Origin: Sphingobium lactosutens
GTDB taxonomy: Bacteria; Pseudomonadota; Alphaproteobacteria; Sphingomonadales; Sphingomonadaceae
Direction: 5' to 3'
Assembly: GCF_013393185.1 (NCBI RefSeq)
Contig: NZ_QJQX01000037.1
Coordinates: 186,001 to 250,000, forward strand
DNA: 64,000 nt
The notes under the pieces were generated by a model that was not told where the DNA came from, did no database searches, and saw nothing but the letters and a program-made list of their open reading frames with translations. Shown here in pieces: positions 1 through 9,202 of the stretch. The position numbers and the translations under genes were made by a program. Position 1 is the stretch's first letter. Every line of letters starts with the position of its first letter.

Positions 1-382
1 ATTCGGACGCGGGCACCTCGTCCTTGTTCAGCTTCTTCTTGCGATATTCCTCCTCGATCTTCCATTCGATCGGAAGGCCGTGGCAGTCCCAGCCGGGCAC
101 ATAGGGCGCATCCTTGCCGAGCAGCGACTGGCTGCGGACGATGATGTCCTTCAGCACCTTGTTCATCGCATGGCCCATATGGATGTCGCCATTGGCGTAG
201 GGCGGGCCGTCATGCAGGATGAAGCGTTCGCGGCCGGCGCGCTTTTCGCGCAGCTTGCCATAGAGGTCCATCGCCTCCCACTTCGCCGCGATGGCCGGTT
301 CCTTCTGCGCGAGGCCGGCCTTCATCGGAAAGTCGGTGACGGGAAGGAAGACGGTGCTCTTATAGTCAGGTGCGTCGGTCAT
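1..382 (-). CDS. ileS: Isoleucyl-tRNA synthetase, N-terminal part (cut by window edge)
   Basis: Class I aminoacyl-tRNA synthetase that charges tRNA-Ile in the cytoplasm. Only about 127 N-terminal residues are inside the window; the frame is open at base 1. Visible hallmarks are [13 protein letters not shown] followed by the HIGH-type motif HMGH (residues 68-71), and [10 protein letters not shown] (about 97-106), both typical of IleS. The start is the ATG ending at 382 ([10 protein letters not shown]). It lies downstream of ribF on the same strand, a common ribF-ileS order. A sphingomonad-type inverted repeat fills the gap between the two genes. Confidence 0.95.
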   Translation of the reverse strand, partial: MTDAPDYKSTVFLPVTDFPMKAGLAQKEPAIAAKWEAMDLYGKLREKRAGRERFILHDGPPYANGDIHMGHAMNKVLKDIIVRSQSLLGKDAPYVPGWDCHGLPIEWKIEEEYRKKKLNKDEVPASE

Positions 383-405
383 GGGTGTCCGGTATCTGCA
401 AACAT

Positions 406-480
406 CCGTTCGTTTCGAGCGCAGTCGAGAAACGCAAGTGCGGCGCTGGACGCTTCTCGACTTCGCTCGAAGCGAACGGG
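406..480. repeat. Inverted repeat of the CGTTCGTTTCGAGCG family
   Basis: Two arms of about 29 bases (406-434 and 452-480) are near reverse complements: CCGTTCGTTTCGAGCG with GTCGAGAAACG, and CTTCTCGACTTCGCTCG with CGAACGG. The same element occurs near 7713, 10529 and, as one arm, 45777. It sits between ribF and ileS and would fold into a hairpin in a ribF-ileS transcript. Confidence 0.8.
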
Positions 481-501
481 ATTAGGAATAACTGCGCGGC
501 A

Positions 502-1428
502 TTAAGCGACGTGGGGCGTTCCCGCAAGGATTTGCCGTGCATCGGCGCAGTCCTGCGCGATCTGCGCGATCAGCGGGTCGAGGCCGTCATATTTCGCCTC
601 CGGCCGCAGATATTGGATCAGTTGCACTTCGATGCGCTTGTCGTAGAGGCTTTCGGCGAAATCGAAGAAATGCGGTTCCAGCAATTCCTTGGGCGGATCG
701 AAGCTCGGACGGATGCCGAGATTCGCCGCGCCATCGAGGACGCGGCCATCGGACAGCAGCCCGCGCACGGCATAAATGCCATAGGCCGGGCGCACATAGG
801 GGCCAAGGTCGATATTGGCGGTGGGGAAGCCGATGGTGCGGCCGAGCTTGTCGCCATGCTGGACCACGCCCTCGATCGCGAAGGGCCGGGTCAGCAGGCG
901 GGTGGCGGCGGCGCAATCCCCGGCGCGCAACGCGTCGCGGATACGGCTGGAGGAGATGACGCCCTCCCCGTCCGTAACCGGCGCGACCGCCTCGGCAGGC
1001 AGGCCCAGTTCGCCGAAGCTGGCGATCGTGCCGCTGCGTCCCTTGCCGAAGGTGAAATCCTCGCCCGTGACGACGGCGGCGACGCCGAGATCTTCGGTAA
1101 GAAGGCGAACATAGGCGGCGGGATCGAGCGCGGCGAGTTGCGGCGTGAACTGGAAGATCAGCATCGCATCCGCCCCCGCCTTGCCAAACAGCGCCTGTCG
1201 CTGGTCCAGCGTGGTGAGGCGGAAACTGGGCGTGCCGGGCTGGAACAGCCGCATCGGATGGGGATCGAAGGTGGCGACGATCGCAGGACGCCCTTCGGCG
1301 CGGGCGCGATCGATCGCGCGGCCGACCACCGCCTGATGGCCCGCGTGAAACCCATCGAAATTGCCGAGCGCCATGACGCTCCCGCGCAGATGGGCGGGGA
1401 TCGGGGCGCTGCTGAGGAGCCGTTCCAT
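502..1428 (-). CDS. ribF: Bifunctional riboflavin kinase / FAD synthetase
   Basis: Phosphorylates riboflavin to FMN and adenylates FMN to FAD. The 308-residue length fits the family. The N-terminal FAD synthetase (nucleotidyltransferase) domain has GNFDGFHAGH at about residues 22-31, the HxGH-type site. The C-terminal flavokinase domain has GRTIGFPTAN near residue 205, the PTAN motif that binds ATP/Mg. The frame is open to 1479, but the start is taken at the ATG ending at 1428 (MERLLSS), which gives the usual N terminus; the extra upstream residues look like untranslated leader. It lies between folA and ileS, all on the minus strand. Confidence 0.95.
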   Translation of the reverse strand: MERLLSSAPIPAHLRGSVMALGNFDGFHAGHQAVVGRAIDRARAEGRPAIVATFDPHPMRLFQPGTPSFRLTTLDQRQALFGKAGADAMLIFQFTPQLAALDPAAYVRLLTEDLGVAAVVTGEDFTFGKGRSGTIASFGELGLPAEAVAPVTDGEGVISSSRIRDALRAGDCAAATRLLTRPFAIEGVVQHGDKLGRTIGFPTANIDLGPYVRPAYGIYAVRGLLSDGRVLDGAANLGIRPSFDPPKELLEPHFFDFAESLYDKRIEVQLIQYLRPEAKYDGLDPLIAQIAQDCADARQILAGTPHVA

Positions 1429-1486
1429 CGCGCGGGCTATAGGGGCGTGCGCTGGGCGTGGCAATTGGGGATGCCCCACCGGGTGG

Positions 1487-1969
1487 TCATCGCCGTGCGA
1501 AGGTCACGAAGCTGTAGGCCGGACGCCCGTCCAGAGCCGGATGATCCTCACGCGCCGTTTCCCGCCACTCCGCTGCGTCGGGATAGGCGATGGCGGCGTC
1601 GCCCTCCGCCTCCAGATGCACTTCGGTCAGTTCGATCCGGTCGGCCTGACCCAGGAACAGGCGGTAGATTTCCGCCCCGCCGATCACCATGACGGTCGGC
1701 GCGTCCGCGAGCGCGATGGCGCTTTCGACGTCATGGGCTATCTCCGCCCCCTCCCCCGTCCATGCCGTATCGCGGGTCAGCACGATATGGCGGCGACCGG
1801 GCAGCAGGCCGGGCAGGCTGTCGAAGGTCTTGCGGCCCATCACCATCGGATGGCCGACGGTGATCGCCTTGAAGTGCCTGAGGTCCGCCGGCAGCCGCCA
1901 AGGGAGGTCGCCATCCTTGCCGATCACGCCATTGTCGGCGCGGGCGAGGACGAGGACAATCCCGCTCAC
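1487..1969 (-). CDS. folA: Dihydrofolate reductase
   Basis: Reduces dihydrofolate to tetrahydrofolate with NADPH. At 160 residues it is a normal chromosomal DHFR. Visible: NGVIGKDGDLPWRLPADLRHF (residues 13-33, split here as N-terminal substrate loop plus the acidic residue D29 equivalent to Asp27 of E. coli), VMGRKTF in the NADPH site, and VIGGAEIY near 95. The start codon is GTG, and its first bases overlap the purK stop (GTGA), so folA is translationally coupled to purK. The folA-purK-purE order joins folate and purine biosynthesis; purine synthesis uses formyl-tetrahydrofolate. Confidence 0.95.
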   Translation of the reverse strand: MSGIVLVLARADNGVIGKDGDLPWRLPADLRHFKAITVGHPMVMGRKTFDSLPGLLPGRRHIVLTRDTAWTGEGAEIAHDVESAIALADAPTVMVIGGAEIYRLFLGQADRIELTEVHLEAEGDAAIAYPDAAEWRETAREDHPALDGRPAYSFVTFARR

Positions 1970-3036
1970 AGGCTGAGCCGCGTCACATGCCCCATCTTGC
2001 GGCCGGGGCGCGCCTCATGCTTGCCGTAGAGGTGCAGATGGTTCGCCGGATCGGACAGGATCGCCTGCCAGTCATTGGCGTCGTCGCCGATCAGGTTGCG
2101 CATCTCCACGCGCGGCGCGGCAAGGCCGGTGTCGCCGAGCGGCAGGCCGCAGATCGCGCGCACATGATTTTCGAACTGGCTCGTCACCGCGCCCTCGATG
2201 GTCCAGTGGCCGCTATTGTGAACGCGCGGCGCCATCTCGTTGAAGACCGGGCCGTCGGCGCTGGCGAAAAATTCGCAGGTCAGCACGCCGACATAGTCCA
2301 GCGCGTCGGCGATCTTTGCCGCCATGGCGCGGGCCTGCTCCGCCTGCCCCTCGATCAGCGGCCCGGCGGGCGCGGTCGAGGTCGCAAGAATGCCGTTCAC
2401 ATGGACATTGGCGGGCGAATCCCAGAAGCGCACCTCGCCATCCGCGCCGCGCACCAGGATCACCGAAAATTCCTCGGCGAAGGTGACGAAGCCTTCGAGG
2501 ATCGCGCTCTGGCGGCCAATGGCGTTCCAGGCGCCCACGGCGTCGCCCGGCTCCGACAGACGCGCCTGCCCCTTGCCGTCATAGCCCATGCGGTTGGTCT
2601 TGAGGATCGCGCGGCTGCCGACCTGCTCTATCGCGCTTTCGAGGTCGTCGAGGCTCTCGACCGGCGCGAAGGGCGCGGTCAGCCCGCCAAGGTCGCAGAC
2701 GAAGCGCTTTTCCGCGAGCCGGTCCTGCGCCACGCGCAGCGCCTGCGCGCCGGGGCGAACGAGGCCATGGGCGCCCAGCACCTCGACCGCGGCGGGATCG
2801 ATATTCTCGAACTCATAGGTGACGACATCGACGCGATCGGCAAAGGCGGCCAGCGCGGCGGCATCCTCATAGGCGCCGCGCGTCCAGCAGGGCGAGACAT
2901 CGGCGGCGGGGCCGCTTTCCTCCGGCGCGTAGATGCAGGTACGATAGCCCAGCTGCGCCGCCGCCATGGCGATCATCCGGCCGAGCTGGCCGCCGCCGAT
3001 GATGCCGATGGTGGAGCCGGGCGCGATGATGGTCAT
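1966..3036 (-). CDS. purK: N5-carboxyaminoimidazole ribonucleotide synthase
   Basis: ATP-dependent carboxylation of AIR to N5-CAIR, step 6a of purine synthesis. ATP-grasp protein, 356 residues. The N-terminal nucleotide-binding fold reads TIGIIGGGQLGRMIAMAA; the ATP-grasp core contains AILKTNRMGYDGKGQ and further on NEMAPRVHNSGHWTIEGA, a PurK signature. The frame extends upstream to 3099, but the ATG ending at 3036 (MTIIAPG) follows an AGAGA-type ribosome site and lies 14 bases after the purE stop. It makes the substrate for the PurE mutase next door. Confidence 0.96.
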   Translation of the reverse strand: MTIIAPGSTIGIIGGGQLGRMIAMAAAQLGYRTCIYAPEESGPAADVSPCWTRGAYEDAAALAAFADRVDVVTYEFENIDPAAVEVLGAHGLVRPGAQALRVAQDRLAEKRFVCDLGGLTAPFAPVESLDDLESAIEQVGSRAILKTNRMGYDGKGQARLSEPGDAVGAWNAIGRQSAILEGFVTFAEEFSVILVRGADGEVRFWDSPANVHVNGILATSTAPAGPLIEGQAEQARAMAAKIADALDYVGVLTCEFFASADGPVFNEMAPRVHNSGHWTIEGAVTSQFENHVRAICGLPLGDTGLAAPRVEMRNLIGDDANDWQAILSDPANHLHLYGKHEARPGRKMGHVTRLSL

Positions 3037-3050
3037 GTCTCTCTTATCTA

Positions 3051-3536
<486 letters not shown>

Positions 3537-3630
3537 GACCGTGCTGCTTTCCCCTGATGCCCGGAAAGCAAAGCCCCTTAGCGGCCGGGCCGCCAGGGGG
3601 CAATGTGGATTCGGGCGAAAGGCGGGGCTT

Positions 3631-4317
3631 TTACCGCTCCGACAGATAATAACGGTCGATCGCGCTCAGATCGTCCGCCAGTTCATAGACGATCGGCTGG
3701 CCGGTCGGGATTTCCAGCTCGGTGATCTCGTCGTCGGGAATGTTCGACAGATGCTTCACCAGCGCGCGCAGCGAATTGCCGTGGGCGGAGATCAGCACGC
3801 GCTTGCCGGCCTTCAGGTCGGGGGCGATGGTCGATTCCCAATAGGGCAGCACGCGGGCGATCGTGTCCTTGAGGGATTCGGTCGACGGGATGGCGATGCC
3901 GGCATAGCGACGGTCGGCCGACAGGTCGAACTCGCTGCCCGCTTCCAGCACCGGCGGCGGAATGTCGAAGCTGCGGCGCCAGACCTTGACCTGATCGTCG
4001 CCATGCTTGGCTGCGGTCTCCGCCTTGTTGAGGCCGGTCAGGCCGCCATAATGACGTTCGTTGAGGCGCCAGTCCTTCTCCACCGGCAGCCAGAGCCGAC
4101 CCATTTCCTCCAGCGCGAGGTTCAGCGTCTTGATAGCGCGGCTCTGAAGCGAGGTGTAGCACTGGTCGAAGTCCAGTCCCTTTTCCGCCATCAGGCGGCC
4201 GGCGGCGCGCGCTTCCTCCACACCCTTTTCCGTCACATCGACGTCCCACCATCCTGTGAAGCGGTTTTCCAGGTTCCAGGCCGACTGGCCGTGACGAATG
4301 AGGACGAGAGTGGGCAT
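3631..4317 (-). CDS. gpmA: 2,3-bisphosphoglycerate-dependent phosphoglycerate mutase
   Basis: Interconverts 3- and 2-phosphoglycerate in glycolysis. The short 228-residue form is typical of alphaproteobacterial dPGM. The phosphohistidine motif [10 protein letters not shown] has H9; [12 protein letters not shown] and the second histidine motif [10 protein letters not shown] complete the active site. The frame runs upstream to 4476, but the ATG ending at 4317 ([10 protein letters not shown]) is the family start. Transcribed away from sppA; the 152-base region between the two starts should hold both promoters. Confidence 0.95.
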   Translation of the reverse strand: MPTLVLIRHGQSAWNLENRFTGWWDVDVTEKGVEEARAAGRLMAEKGLDFDQCYTSLQSRAIKTLNLALEEMGRLWLPVEKDWRLNERHYGGLTGLNKAETAAKHGDDQVKVWRRSFDIPPPVLEAGSEFDLSADRRYAGIAIPSTESLKDTIARVLPYWESTIAPDLKAGKRVLISAHGNSLRALVKHLSNIPDDEITELEIPTGQPIVYELADDLSAIDRYYLSER

Positions 4318-4469
4318 GGGGCGCGTCTCCTGCACGATAACGGCAAAATGATGCGCATCCCATAACGGGCAAAATCGCGGGCGCAAGCTTGTCGCCCATG
4401 CGTTTCGCCCCACATTGCAGTCAGGCCGTCCTTGCGATAGCCAGTCAGGGTCCAGCGGAGGAAGAAGAT

Positions 4470-6353
4470 TTGGCATTTGTGAAGGGCGCCTGGCGCATTT
4501 TGGTCGCGATCAAGGACGGCCTCGTCCTGCTCTTCCTGCTGCTCTTCTTCGGCGCGCTCTATGCCGCCCTCTCCTTCTCGCCCAAGCCGGGCAAGACCGT
4601 GTCGTCGGGGGCGCTGCTGCTCGACCTGGACGGCAGCATCGTGGAACAGCCGACCGAAGTCAGCCCCATGGCGCTGCTGAGCGGTTCCGGCCCGGAGGCG
4701 AAGGAATATCGCCTGTCCGACATCGTCGCCGCGCTCGACGCCGCGAAGACCGACGGCAAGGTCAAGGCCGTGGTGCTGAACCTCGACGGCTTCATCGGCG
4801 GCGGTCAGGTCGCGATGGCGCGCGTGGGCAAGGCGCTGGATGGCGTGCGCGCCGCGAAGAAGCCGGTGCTGGCCTATGCCACCCTCTATAGTGACGACAG
4901 CTATCAACTGGCGGCCCATGCCAGCGAAGTGTGGAGCGATCCGCTGGGCGGCGTCGCGATACTCGGTCGGGGCGGCTCCAACCTCTATTATAAGGGGCTG
5001 ATCGACAAGCTGGGCGTCAACACCCATGTCTATCGCGTCGGTACCTACAAGAGCTTCGTTGAGCCGTTCATCCGCACCGACCAGTCGCCCGAAGCGAAAC
5101 AGGCCAATCAGGCGCTGGCCGGCGCCCTGTGGCAAAACTGGCAGGACGATGTGGCCAAGGCGCGGCCCAAGGCGCAGATCGCGGCCTATGCCGCCAATCC
5201 CCTCGCCGCTGCTCAGGCAGCGGGGGGCGACATTGCCAAGGCGGCGCTGGCCGCGGGCCTTGTCGACAAGTTGGGCGACGAAGCCACTTTCGGGGATCGG
5301 GTGGCGGACATTGCGGGCGAAGCCACCAGCGACAAGGCCGGCGCGTTCGCCTCAATCGACCTCAACACCTATGTGAAGGCGCGCAAACCCGCCAATGATG
5401 GGCAGATCGGCGTGCTGACCGTGGCAGGCGACATTGTCGATGGCGAGGCCGGTCCCGGCACGGCGGCGGGCGACACTATTTCCGACCTGCTGCTGACCGC
5501 GCTCAATGAGAAGAAGCTGAAGGCGCTGGTCGTCCGCGTCGATTCTCCGGGCGGTTCCGTCATGGCGTCGGAAAAGATTCGCGGCGCGATCATGCAGGCC
5601 AAGGCCGCCGGCATGCCGGTGGTCGTGTCCATGGCCAATGTCGCGGCGAGCGGCGGCTATTGGGTGTCGACGCCGGGCGACGTCATCTTTGCCGAGCCGG
5701 ACACCATCACTGGCTCCATCGGCGTGTTCGGCATCATCCCCAGCTTCGAGGGCACGCTGGCGAAGATGGGCATCACCACCGATGGCGTGCGCACCACGCC
5801 GCTGTCCGGCCAGCCCGACGTCACCGGCGGCACGACGCCCGAGTTCGACCAGATCATGCAGTTGGGTGTCGAGGATATCTATCGCCGCTTCGTCGGCCTT
5901 GTCGCGCAGTCGCGCAAGAAAACCCCGGAAGCGATTGACGCCATCGCGCAAGGCCGCGTCTGGGACGGCGGCACCGCGCGCCAGATCGGGCTGGTGGACC
6001 GTTTCGGCGGGCTGGAGGACGCCATCGCCGAAGCCGCGCGCCGGGCGAAGATCGACCCCGCCAAGGCCAGGCCCTATTATATCGAGAAGCAACCCGACAA
6101 GTTCGCCGAATTCATCCAGTCGATCGCCGACCGCGAACAGGATGACAGCAGCGCCCCGCGCGACATGCTGGCACGTCAGGCGTGGATGCAACGCGGCTGG
6201 GCGATGCAGGCCGTGTCGGACGTCAAGTCACTGGTTATGGGCGCTGGCGTGCGCGCGGATTGCCTGGAATGCCGCGGCTATGGCGCACCGAAACAGCGCA
6301 ATACGGCGGAAGAGCGCGGTGTGTTGGCGATGCTGGCGGGATGGTTGCGATAG
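4470..6353 (+). CDS. sppA: Signal peptide peptidase SppA, 67 kDa type
   Basis: Inner-membrane serine protease that degrades cleaved signal peptides on the periplasmic side. About 627 residues, close to the E. coli 618-residue enzyme. One N-terminal membrane segment (about residues 14-34, [18 protein letters not shown]) is followed by two ClpP/crotonase-fold repeats. The dyad is visible: Lys in [12 protein letters not shown] in the first repeat and Ser in [10 protein letters not shown] in the second. The start is best placed at TTG 4470, five bases after GGAGGAAG (4457-4464); a longer reading from an upstream ATG adds an unlikely N terminus, and GTG 4479 is an alternative. Confidence 0.92.
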   Translation: MAFVKGAWRILVAIKDGLVLLFLLLFFGALYAALSFSPKPGKTVSSGALLLDLDGSIVEQPTEVSPMALLSGSGPEAKEYRLSDIVAALDAAKTDGKVKAVVLNLDGFIGGGQVAMARVGKALDGVRAAKKPVLAYATLYSDDSYQLAAHASEVWSDPLGGVAILGRGGSNLYYKGLIDKLGVNTHVYRVGTYKSFVEPFIRTDQSPEAKQANQALAGALWQNWQDDVAKARPKAQIAAYAANPLAAAQAAGGDIAKAALAAGLVDKLGDEATFGDRVADIAGEATSDKAGAFASIDLNTYVKARKPANDGQIGVLTVAGDIVDGEAGPGTAAGDTISDLLLTALNEKKLKALVVRVDSPGGSVMASEKIRGAIMQAKAAGMPVVVSMANVAASGGYWVSTPGDVIFAEPDTITGSIGVFGIIPSFEGTLAKMGITTDGVRTTPLSGQPDVTGGTTPEFDQIMQLGVEDIYRRFVGLVAQSRKKTPEAIDAIAQGRVWDGGTARQIGLVDRFGGLEDAIAEAARRAKIDPAKARPYYIEKQPDKFAEFIQSIADREQDDSSAPRDMLARQAWMQRGWAMQAVSDVKSLVMGAGVRADCLECRGYGAPKQRNTAEERGVLAMLAGWLR

Positions 6354-6363
6354 GGAGCCTGCT

Positions 6364-6376
6364 GACGGCCAGCAAC
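6364..6376 (+). repeat. Left copy of a 13-base direct repeat flanking the GNAT segment
   Basis: GACGGCCAGCAAC here matches GACGGCAAGCAAC at 6951-6963 in 12 of 13 positions. The two copies bracket a 574-base AT-richer segment that carries the GNAT gene. They could be remnants of an insertion event or chance. Confidence 0.35.
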
Positions 6377-6478
6377 TTCCCTTTCCCGCTTTTGAAAGGA
6401 AGGCGCATGTTTGTGATGACCATCAGTGGATGGTCAAAGTTATTGCCGTAACTCCCGAAACCCGCCATTCAACAAGCC

Positions 6479-6952
6479 GTGCTCACTAAACTACATAAGT
6501 GCGAAGACGGCGTCCGCCCTTACACCTCTTCTGATCGGGCCAGATGTCTAGCTTTGTTCGACGGAAATGTGCCCGTCTTTTTTGCCGCATCCGAACGACA
6601 GGATTTCGTTCGATTTCTGGAGCAGGACGCGATAAATTCGTCCTATCTTGTAATAGAGCGAAATGGCCGCGTCGTTGCCTGCGGAGGCTTGGCCTTTGAG
6701 AAAGACGGCAAGACTGCTAGCCTGTGCTGGGGCATGGTGGATCGTGGGCTTCAGAAAACAGGCCTCGGCAACGCTTTAACCCAAGCGCGCCTGACTGTTG
6801 CTGCTGCCAAACCGGGAGTGATCCAAATCAGGCTCGATACCAGCCAGCATACGCAGGGATTTTACGCGCGCTTCGGCTTTCAAACCGAGCGGATCACTCA
6901 GGAGGGATACGGGCCGGGTTTGGATCGATGGGACATGCTGCTGTCCCTTTGA
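6479..6952 (+). CDS. GNAT family N-acetyltransferase
   Basis: Predicted acetyltransferase that uses acetyl-CoA; the substrate is unknown. 157 residues cover a single GNAT domain: beta strands LVIERNGRVVACGGLAF, then a divergent acetyl-CoA loop RGLQKTGLGNALTQA (about residues 88-102), and the C-terminal FYARFGFQTERI motif. The start is uncertain: GTG 6479 is the furthest in-frame option, with no strong ribosome site. Base composition is clearly less GC-rich than in the neighbours (many A/T third positions), and an imperfect direct repeat flanks the segment, which suggests recent acquisition. Two tiny frames with better ribosome sites lie just upstream (6407-6451 and 6430-6489). Confidence 0.75.
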   Translation: MLTKLHKCEDGVRPYTSSDRARCLALFDGNVPVFFAASERQDFVRFLEQDAINSSYLVIERNGRVVACGGLAFEKDGKTASLCWGMVDRGLQKTGLGNALTQARLTVAAAKPGVIQIRLDTSQHTQGFYARFGFQTERITQEGYGPGLDRWDMLLSL

Positions 6953-6963
6953 CGGCAAGCAAC
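6951..6963 (+). repeat. Right copy of the 13-base direct repeat flanking the GNAT segment
   Basis: GACGGCAAGCAAC, one mismatch from the copy at 6364-6376. It overlaps the GNAT stop codon. Confidence 0.35.
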
Positions 6964-7053
6964 GGCCTTGGTGATCTCGGCCCAAAGGTGGTCGGTTGCC
7001 TTTTACCCGTGAGCGTCCAAAATCTGCCAGTCCGCCACCCACCAAATCACCCT

Positions 7054-7704
7054 CTACTCCCCCTCCCCTCGATAGCCCGGCAGTCCCAGCCCGCGCCAGA
7101 TCGCCATGGCGCGCAGGCCGAAGCCGAGCAGCGCCGCGATCACACCGGCGACCGGCACGTCCAGACCGATCCAGCGTAATGCCACGAACAGGCCCGAGGC
7201 GAAGGCGGCCGCCGTCACATAGAGTTCCGGCCGCAACAGGATCGACGGCTCGCCCGCCAGCAGGTCGCGCATGATGCCGCCGACGCAGCCGGTGACGACG
7301 CCCATCATGCCCGCGACGAAGGGGGGAACGCCAAAGCTCATCGCCTTGGCCGCGCCGAACACGGCGAAGGCGGCAAGGCCGATCGCGTCGAGCCAGTCGA
7401 GCGCGCGGTCACTCCACCAGCGGCGCGGGGTGAACCAGACGAGCAGCGCCGCGCCCATGCAGGCGATCGCCGGCACCGCGTCCACCACCCAGAAGACCGG
7501 CGCGCCGATCAGCAGGTCGCGCACCGTGCCGCCGCCGACCCCCGTCAACAGCGCGAAGAACAGGAAGGTAACGAGCGTCTGCCCCAGCCGCGCCGCCGCG
7601 AGCGCGCCTGACGCGGCGAAGACGAAGGTGCCGCCGATGCTCAATGTTTCGAGTACCGGGCCGATCGAGGTGGCGAGAGAGGGGGTGGGTGGGAGCATGA
7701 CCAT
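7054..7704 (-). CDS. TRIC/UPF0126 family membrane protein (YadS/YicG-like)
   Basis: Integral inner-membrane protein of the trimeric intracellular cation channel fold, probably conducting monovalent cations; the physiological role in bacteria is poorly known. 216 residues form two three-helix repeats, each with the family GG-x2-RDLL motif: GVGGGTVRDLLIG (about residues 55-67) and GCVGGIMRDLLAGE (about 140-153). The start at 7704 (MVMLPPTPSLA) is plausible but the first 10 residues could be leader; a later ATG is absent. A large inverted repeat lies directly upstream. No partner genes are apparent. Confidence 0.85.
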   Translation of the reverse strand: MVMLPPTPSLATSIGPVLETLSIGGTFVFAASGALAAARLGQTLVTFLFFALLTGVGGGTVRDLLIGAPVFWVVDAVPAIACMGAALLVWFTPRRWWSDRALDWLDAIGLAAFAVFGAAKAMSFGVPPFVAGMMGVVTGCVGGIMRDLLAGEPSILLRPELYVTAAAFASGLFVALRWIGLDVPVAGVIAALLGFGLRAMAIWRGLGLPGYRGEGE

Positions 7705-7712
7705 ATCCCTAG

Positions 7713-7816
7713 CCGTTCGCTTCGAGCGAAGTCGAGAAGCGGATGGAATCGCGCTTCCCTATTAGCTTCGCTGAACTCGGCTTTGCCTCGTTTCTCGACA
7801 CGCTCGAAACGAACGG
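7713..7816. repeat. Inverted repeat of the CGTTCGTTTCGAGCG family
   Basis: Arms at 7713-7742 (CCGTTCGCTTCGAGCG with GTCGAGAAGCGG) and 7789-7816 (CGTTTCTCGACACGCTCG with AAACGAACGG) face each other across 46 bases. Same family as 406-480 and 10529-10609. It lies upstream of the TRIC gene and downstream of the M20 peptidase gene. Confidence 0.8.
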
Positions 7817-7840
7817 AGGTTATTCAGCAAACACGAAATA

Positions 7841-7868
7841 CGTTATCCCCGCCTGCGCGGGGATAACG
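7841..7868. repeat. Perfect 12-bp stem palindrome of the TATCCCCGC type
   Basis: CGTTATCCCCGC, a CTGC loop, then GCGGGGATAACG: a perfect 12-bp stem. It is related in core sequence (CCCCGC...GCGGGGAT) to the repeat at 58084-58173. It ends 8 bases before the M20 peptidase stop codon, so it could also act as a 3' hairpin for that gene. Confidence 0.7.
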
Positions 7869-7876
7869 AAGAGAAA

Positions 7877-9202
7877 TTACTTCCGCCCCTTCTCCCCCGC
7901 CAGCCGGCTCATCAGCATGGCGGCGCGCTTGGCTTGGCGCTTCATGGTGGACAGGTCCGCCTTTTCCGCCGGGCTGTGATCGCCGCTGGAGGCAAGGCCG
8001 AGGCCAACATAGCCGTCCGTGTCCGCCGCGACGAAGGCGATGTCCCCTGCTCCGCGCTTCAACGGATCGAGCGCGGGCATTTCGGGCAGGCCGAGATCCC
8101 TGTTGATGCTGTTCAGCTTCGTCAGCAGCGCCCGGTTCCCCTCGGTCGGCGCCATGGACGGATAGCCGAGGTCGAAGGCGATGCTGGCCGAGGTGCCGTT
8201 GAGGTGCCCGGCATCCACGATCGCCTGCATCTTCGCCTGAACCCGCTTCGTCTGCTCCTCGCTGAGCGTCCGGAAATCGCCCTTGGCGACGGCGATCGGC
8301 GGGATGATGTTGGTCTTGCCGGTTACGGCGATGCGCACGCCGTCCTTGTCGACCTCCGCGCTCTGGCCGCCGCCGATCAGGCCGACGTTGAAGGTCAGAT
8401 TGGGTTCGGGCAGTTCCTTGCGGAAAGCGGTGATGATGCGGGCGAGTTCGTAGACCGCGCCGTCGCCCGCCGCAGCGGAGAAGATGCCCGAACTATGGCC
8501 CGACTTGCCGGTCGCGGTCAGCGTCCAGCTGTTGGAGGAACGGCGGGCGATCGACCCCATGTCCTTGCCATTTTCTTGGGCCAGCCCCTCGAAATCGAGC
8601 GCCACGTCGGCGCGCTTTCCCGCTGCAACCAGATCGGCGCGCGCGATGGAGACGGGATCGCCCGAATCCTCCTCGTCGCCGGTCAGCACGACTTCGATAT
8701 TCGCGGTCTTCAGCGTGCCGGCGGCCTGCATCGCCTTGAGCGCCAGCAGCATCGTCGCCACGCCGCCCTTGTCGTCGGCGACGCCGGGGCCGGTCGCGAA
8801 ATCGCCTTCGCGCCTGAAGGTCTGGAAGGGCGAATCCGGCTCGAACACGGTGTCGAGATGGCCAATCAGCAGCATCTTCGTCGTGCCGGCCCTGCCCTTG
8901 TGCACCGCGATCAGATGGCCGGCGCGCTTGGCCGCGTCCATCGGCTTCCATGTCACGGTGAAGCCCAGCGCCTCGAACTCCGGTCGCAGCATGTCGGCGA
9001 CGGCCTTCACCCCCGCGAAGTTCATCGACCCGCTATTCTGGTTCACGAGGCGTTCGAGCAGCGCGACGGACGGTTCATAGCCCGCTTCCACGCTCACGCC
9101 GATCTTCCGTTCGGCCGGGCTGAGCGCCGCATGGGCTGCGGACGCGCCGCCCCATAACAGGGCGGCGGCAATCACGGGACGAATCACCTCTTGTCGATTC
9201 AC
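7877..9202 (-). CDS. Secreted M20 family metallopeptidase (glutamate carboxypeptidase-like)
   Basis: Predicted periplasmic zinc exopeptidase of the CPG2/ArgE/DapE superfamily; the substrate cannot be read from sequence. 441 residues with a signal peptide (about 1-26, ending ASAAHA). Di-zinc ligands are visible: GHLDTVF (His), GVADDKGGV (bridging Asp), TGDEEDSG (catalytic Glu and ligand Glu), LDFEG (Asp) and SSGDHSPAEKADL (C-terminal His). A lid/dimerisation domain sits in the middle (TATGKSGHSSGIF). The start is GTG and overlaps the glutathione peroxidase stop (GTGA), so the two genes are coupled. Confidence 0.9.
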   Translation of the reverse strand: MNRQEVIRPVIAAALLWGGASAAHAALSPAERKIGVSVEAGYEPSVALLERLVNQNSGSMNFAGVKAVADMLRPEFEALGFTVTWKPMDAAKRAGHLIAVHKGRAGTTKMLLIGHLDTVFEPDSPFQTFRREGDFATGPGVADDKGGVATMLLALKAMQAAGTLKTANIEVVLTGDEEDSGDPVSIARADLVAAGKRADVALDFEGLAQENGKDMGSIARRSSNSWTLTATGKSGHSSGIFSAAAGDGAVYELARIITAFRKELPEPNLTFNVGLIGGGQSAEVDKDGVRIAVTGKTNIIPPIAVAKGDFRTLSEEQTKRVQAKMQAIVDAGHLNGTSASIAFDLGYPSMAPTEGNRALLTKLNSINRDLGLPEMPALDPLKRGAGDIAFVAADTDGYVGLGLASSGDHSPAEKADLSTMKRQAKRAAMLMSRLAGEKGRK

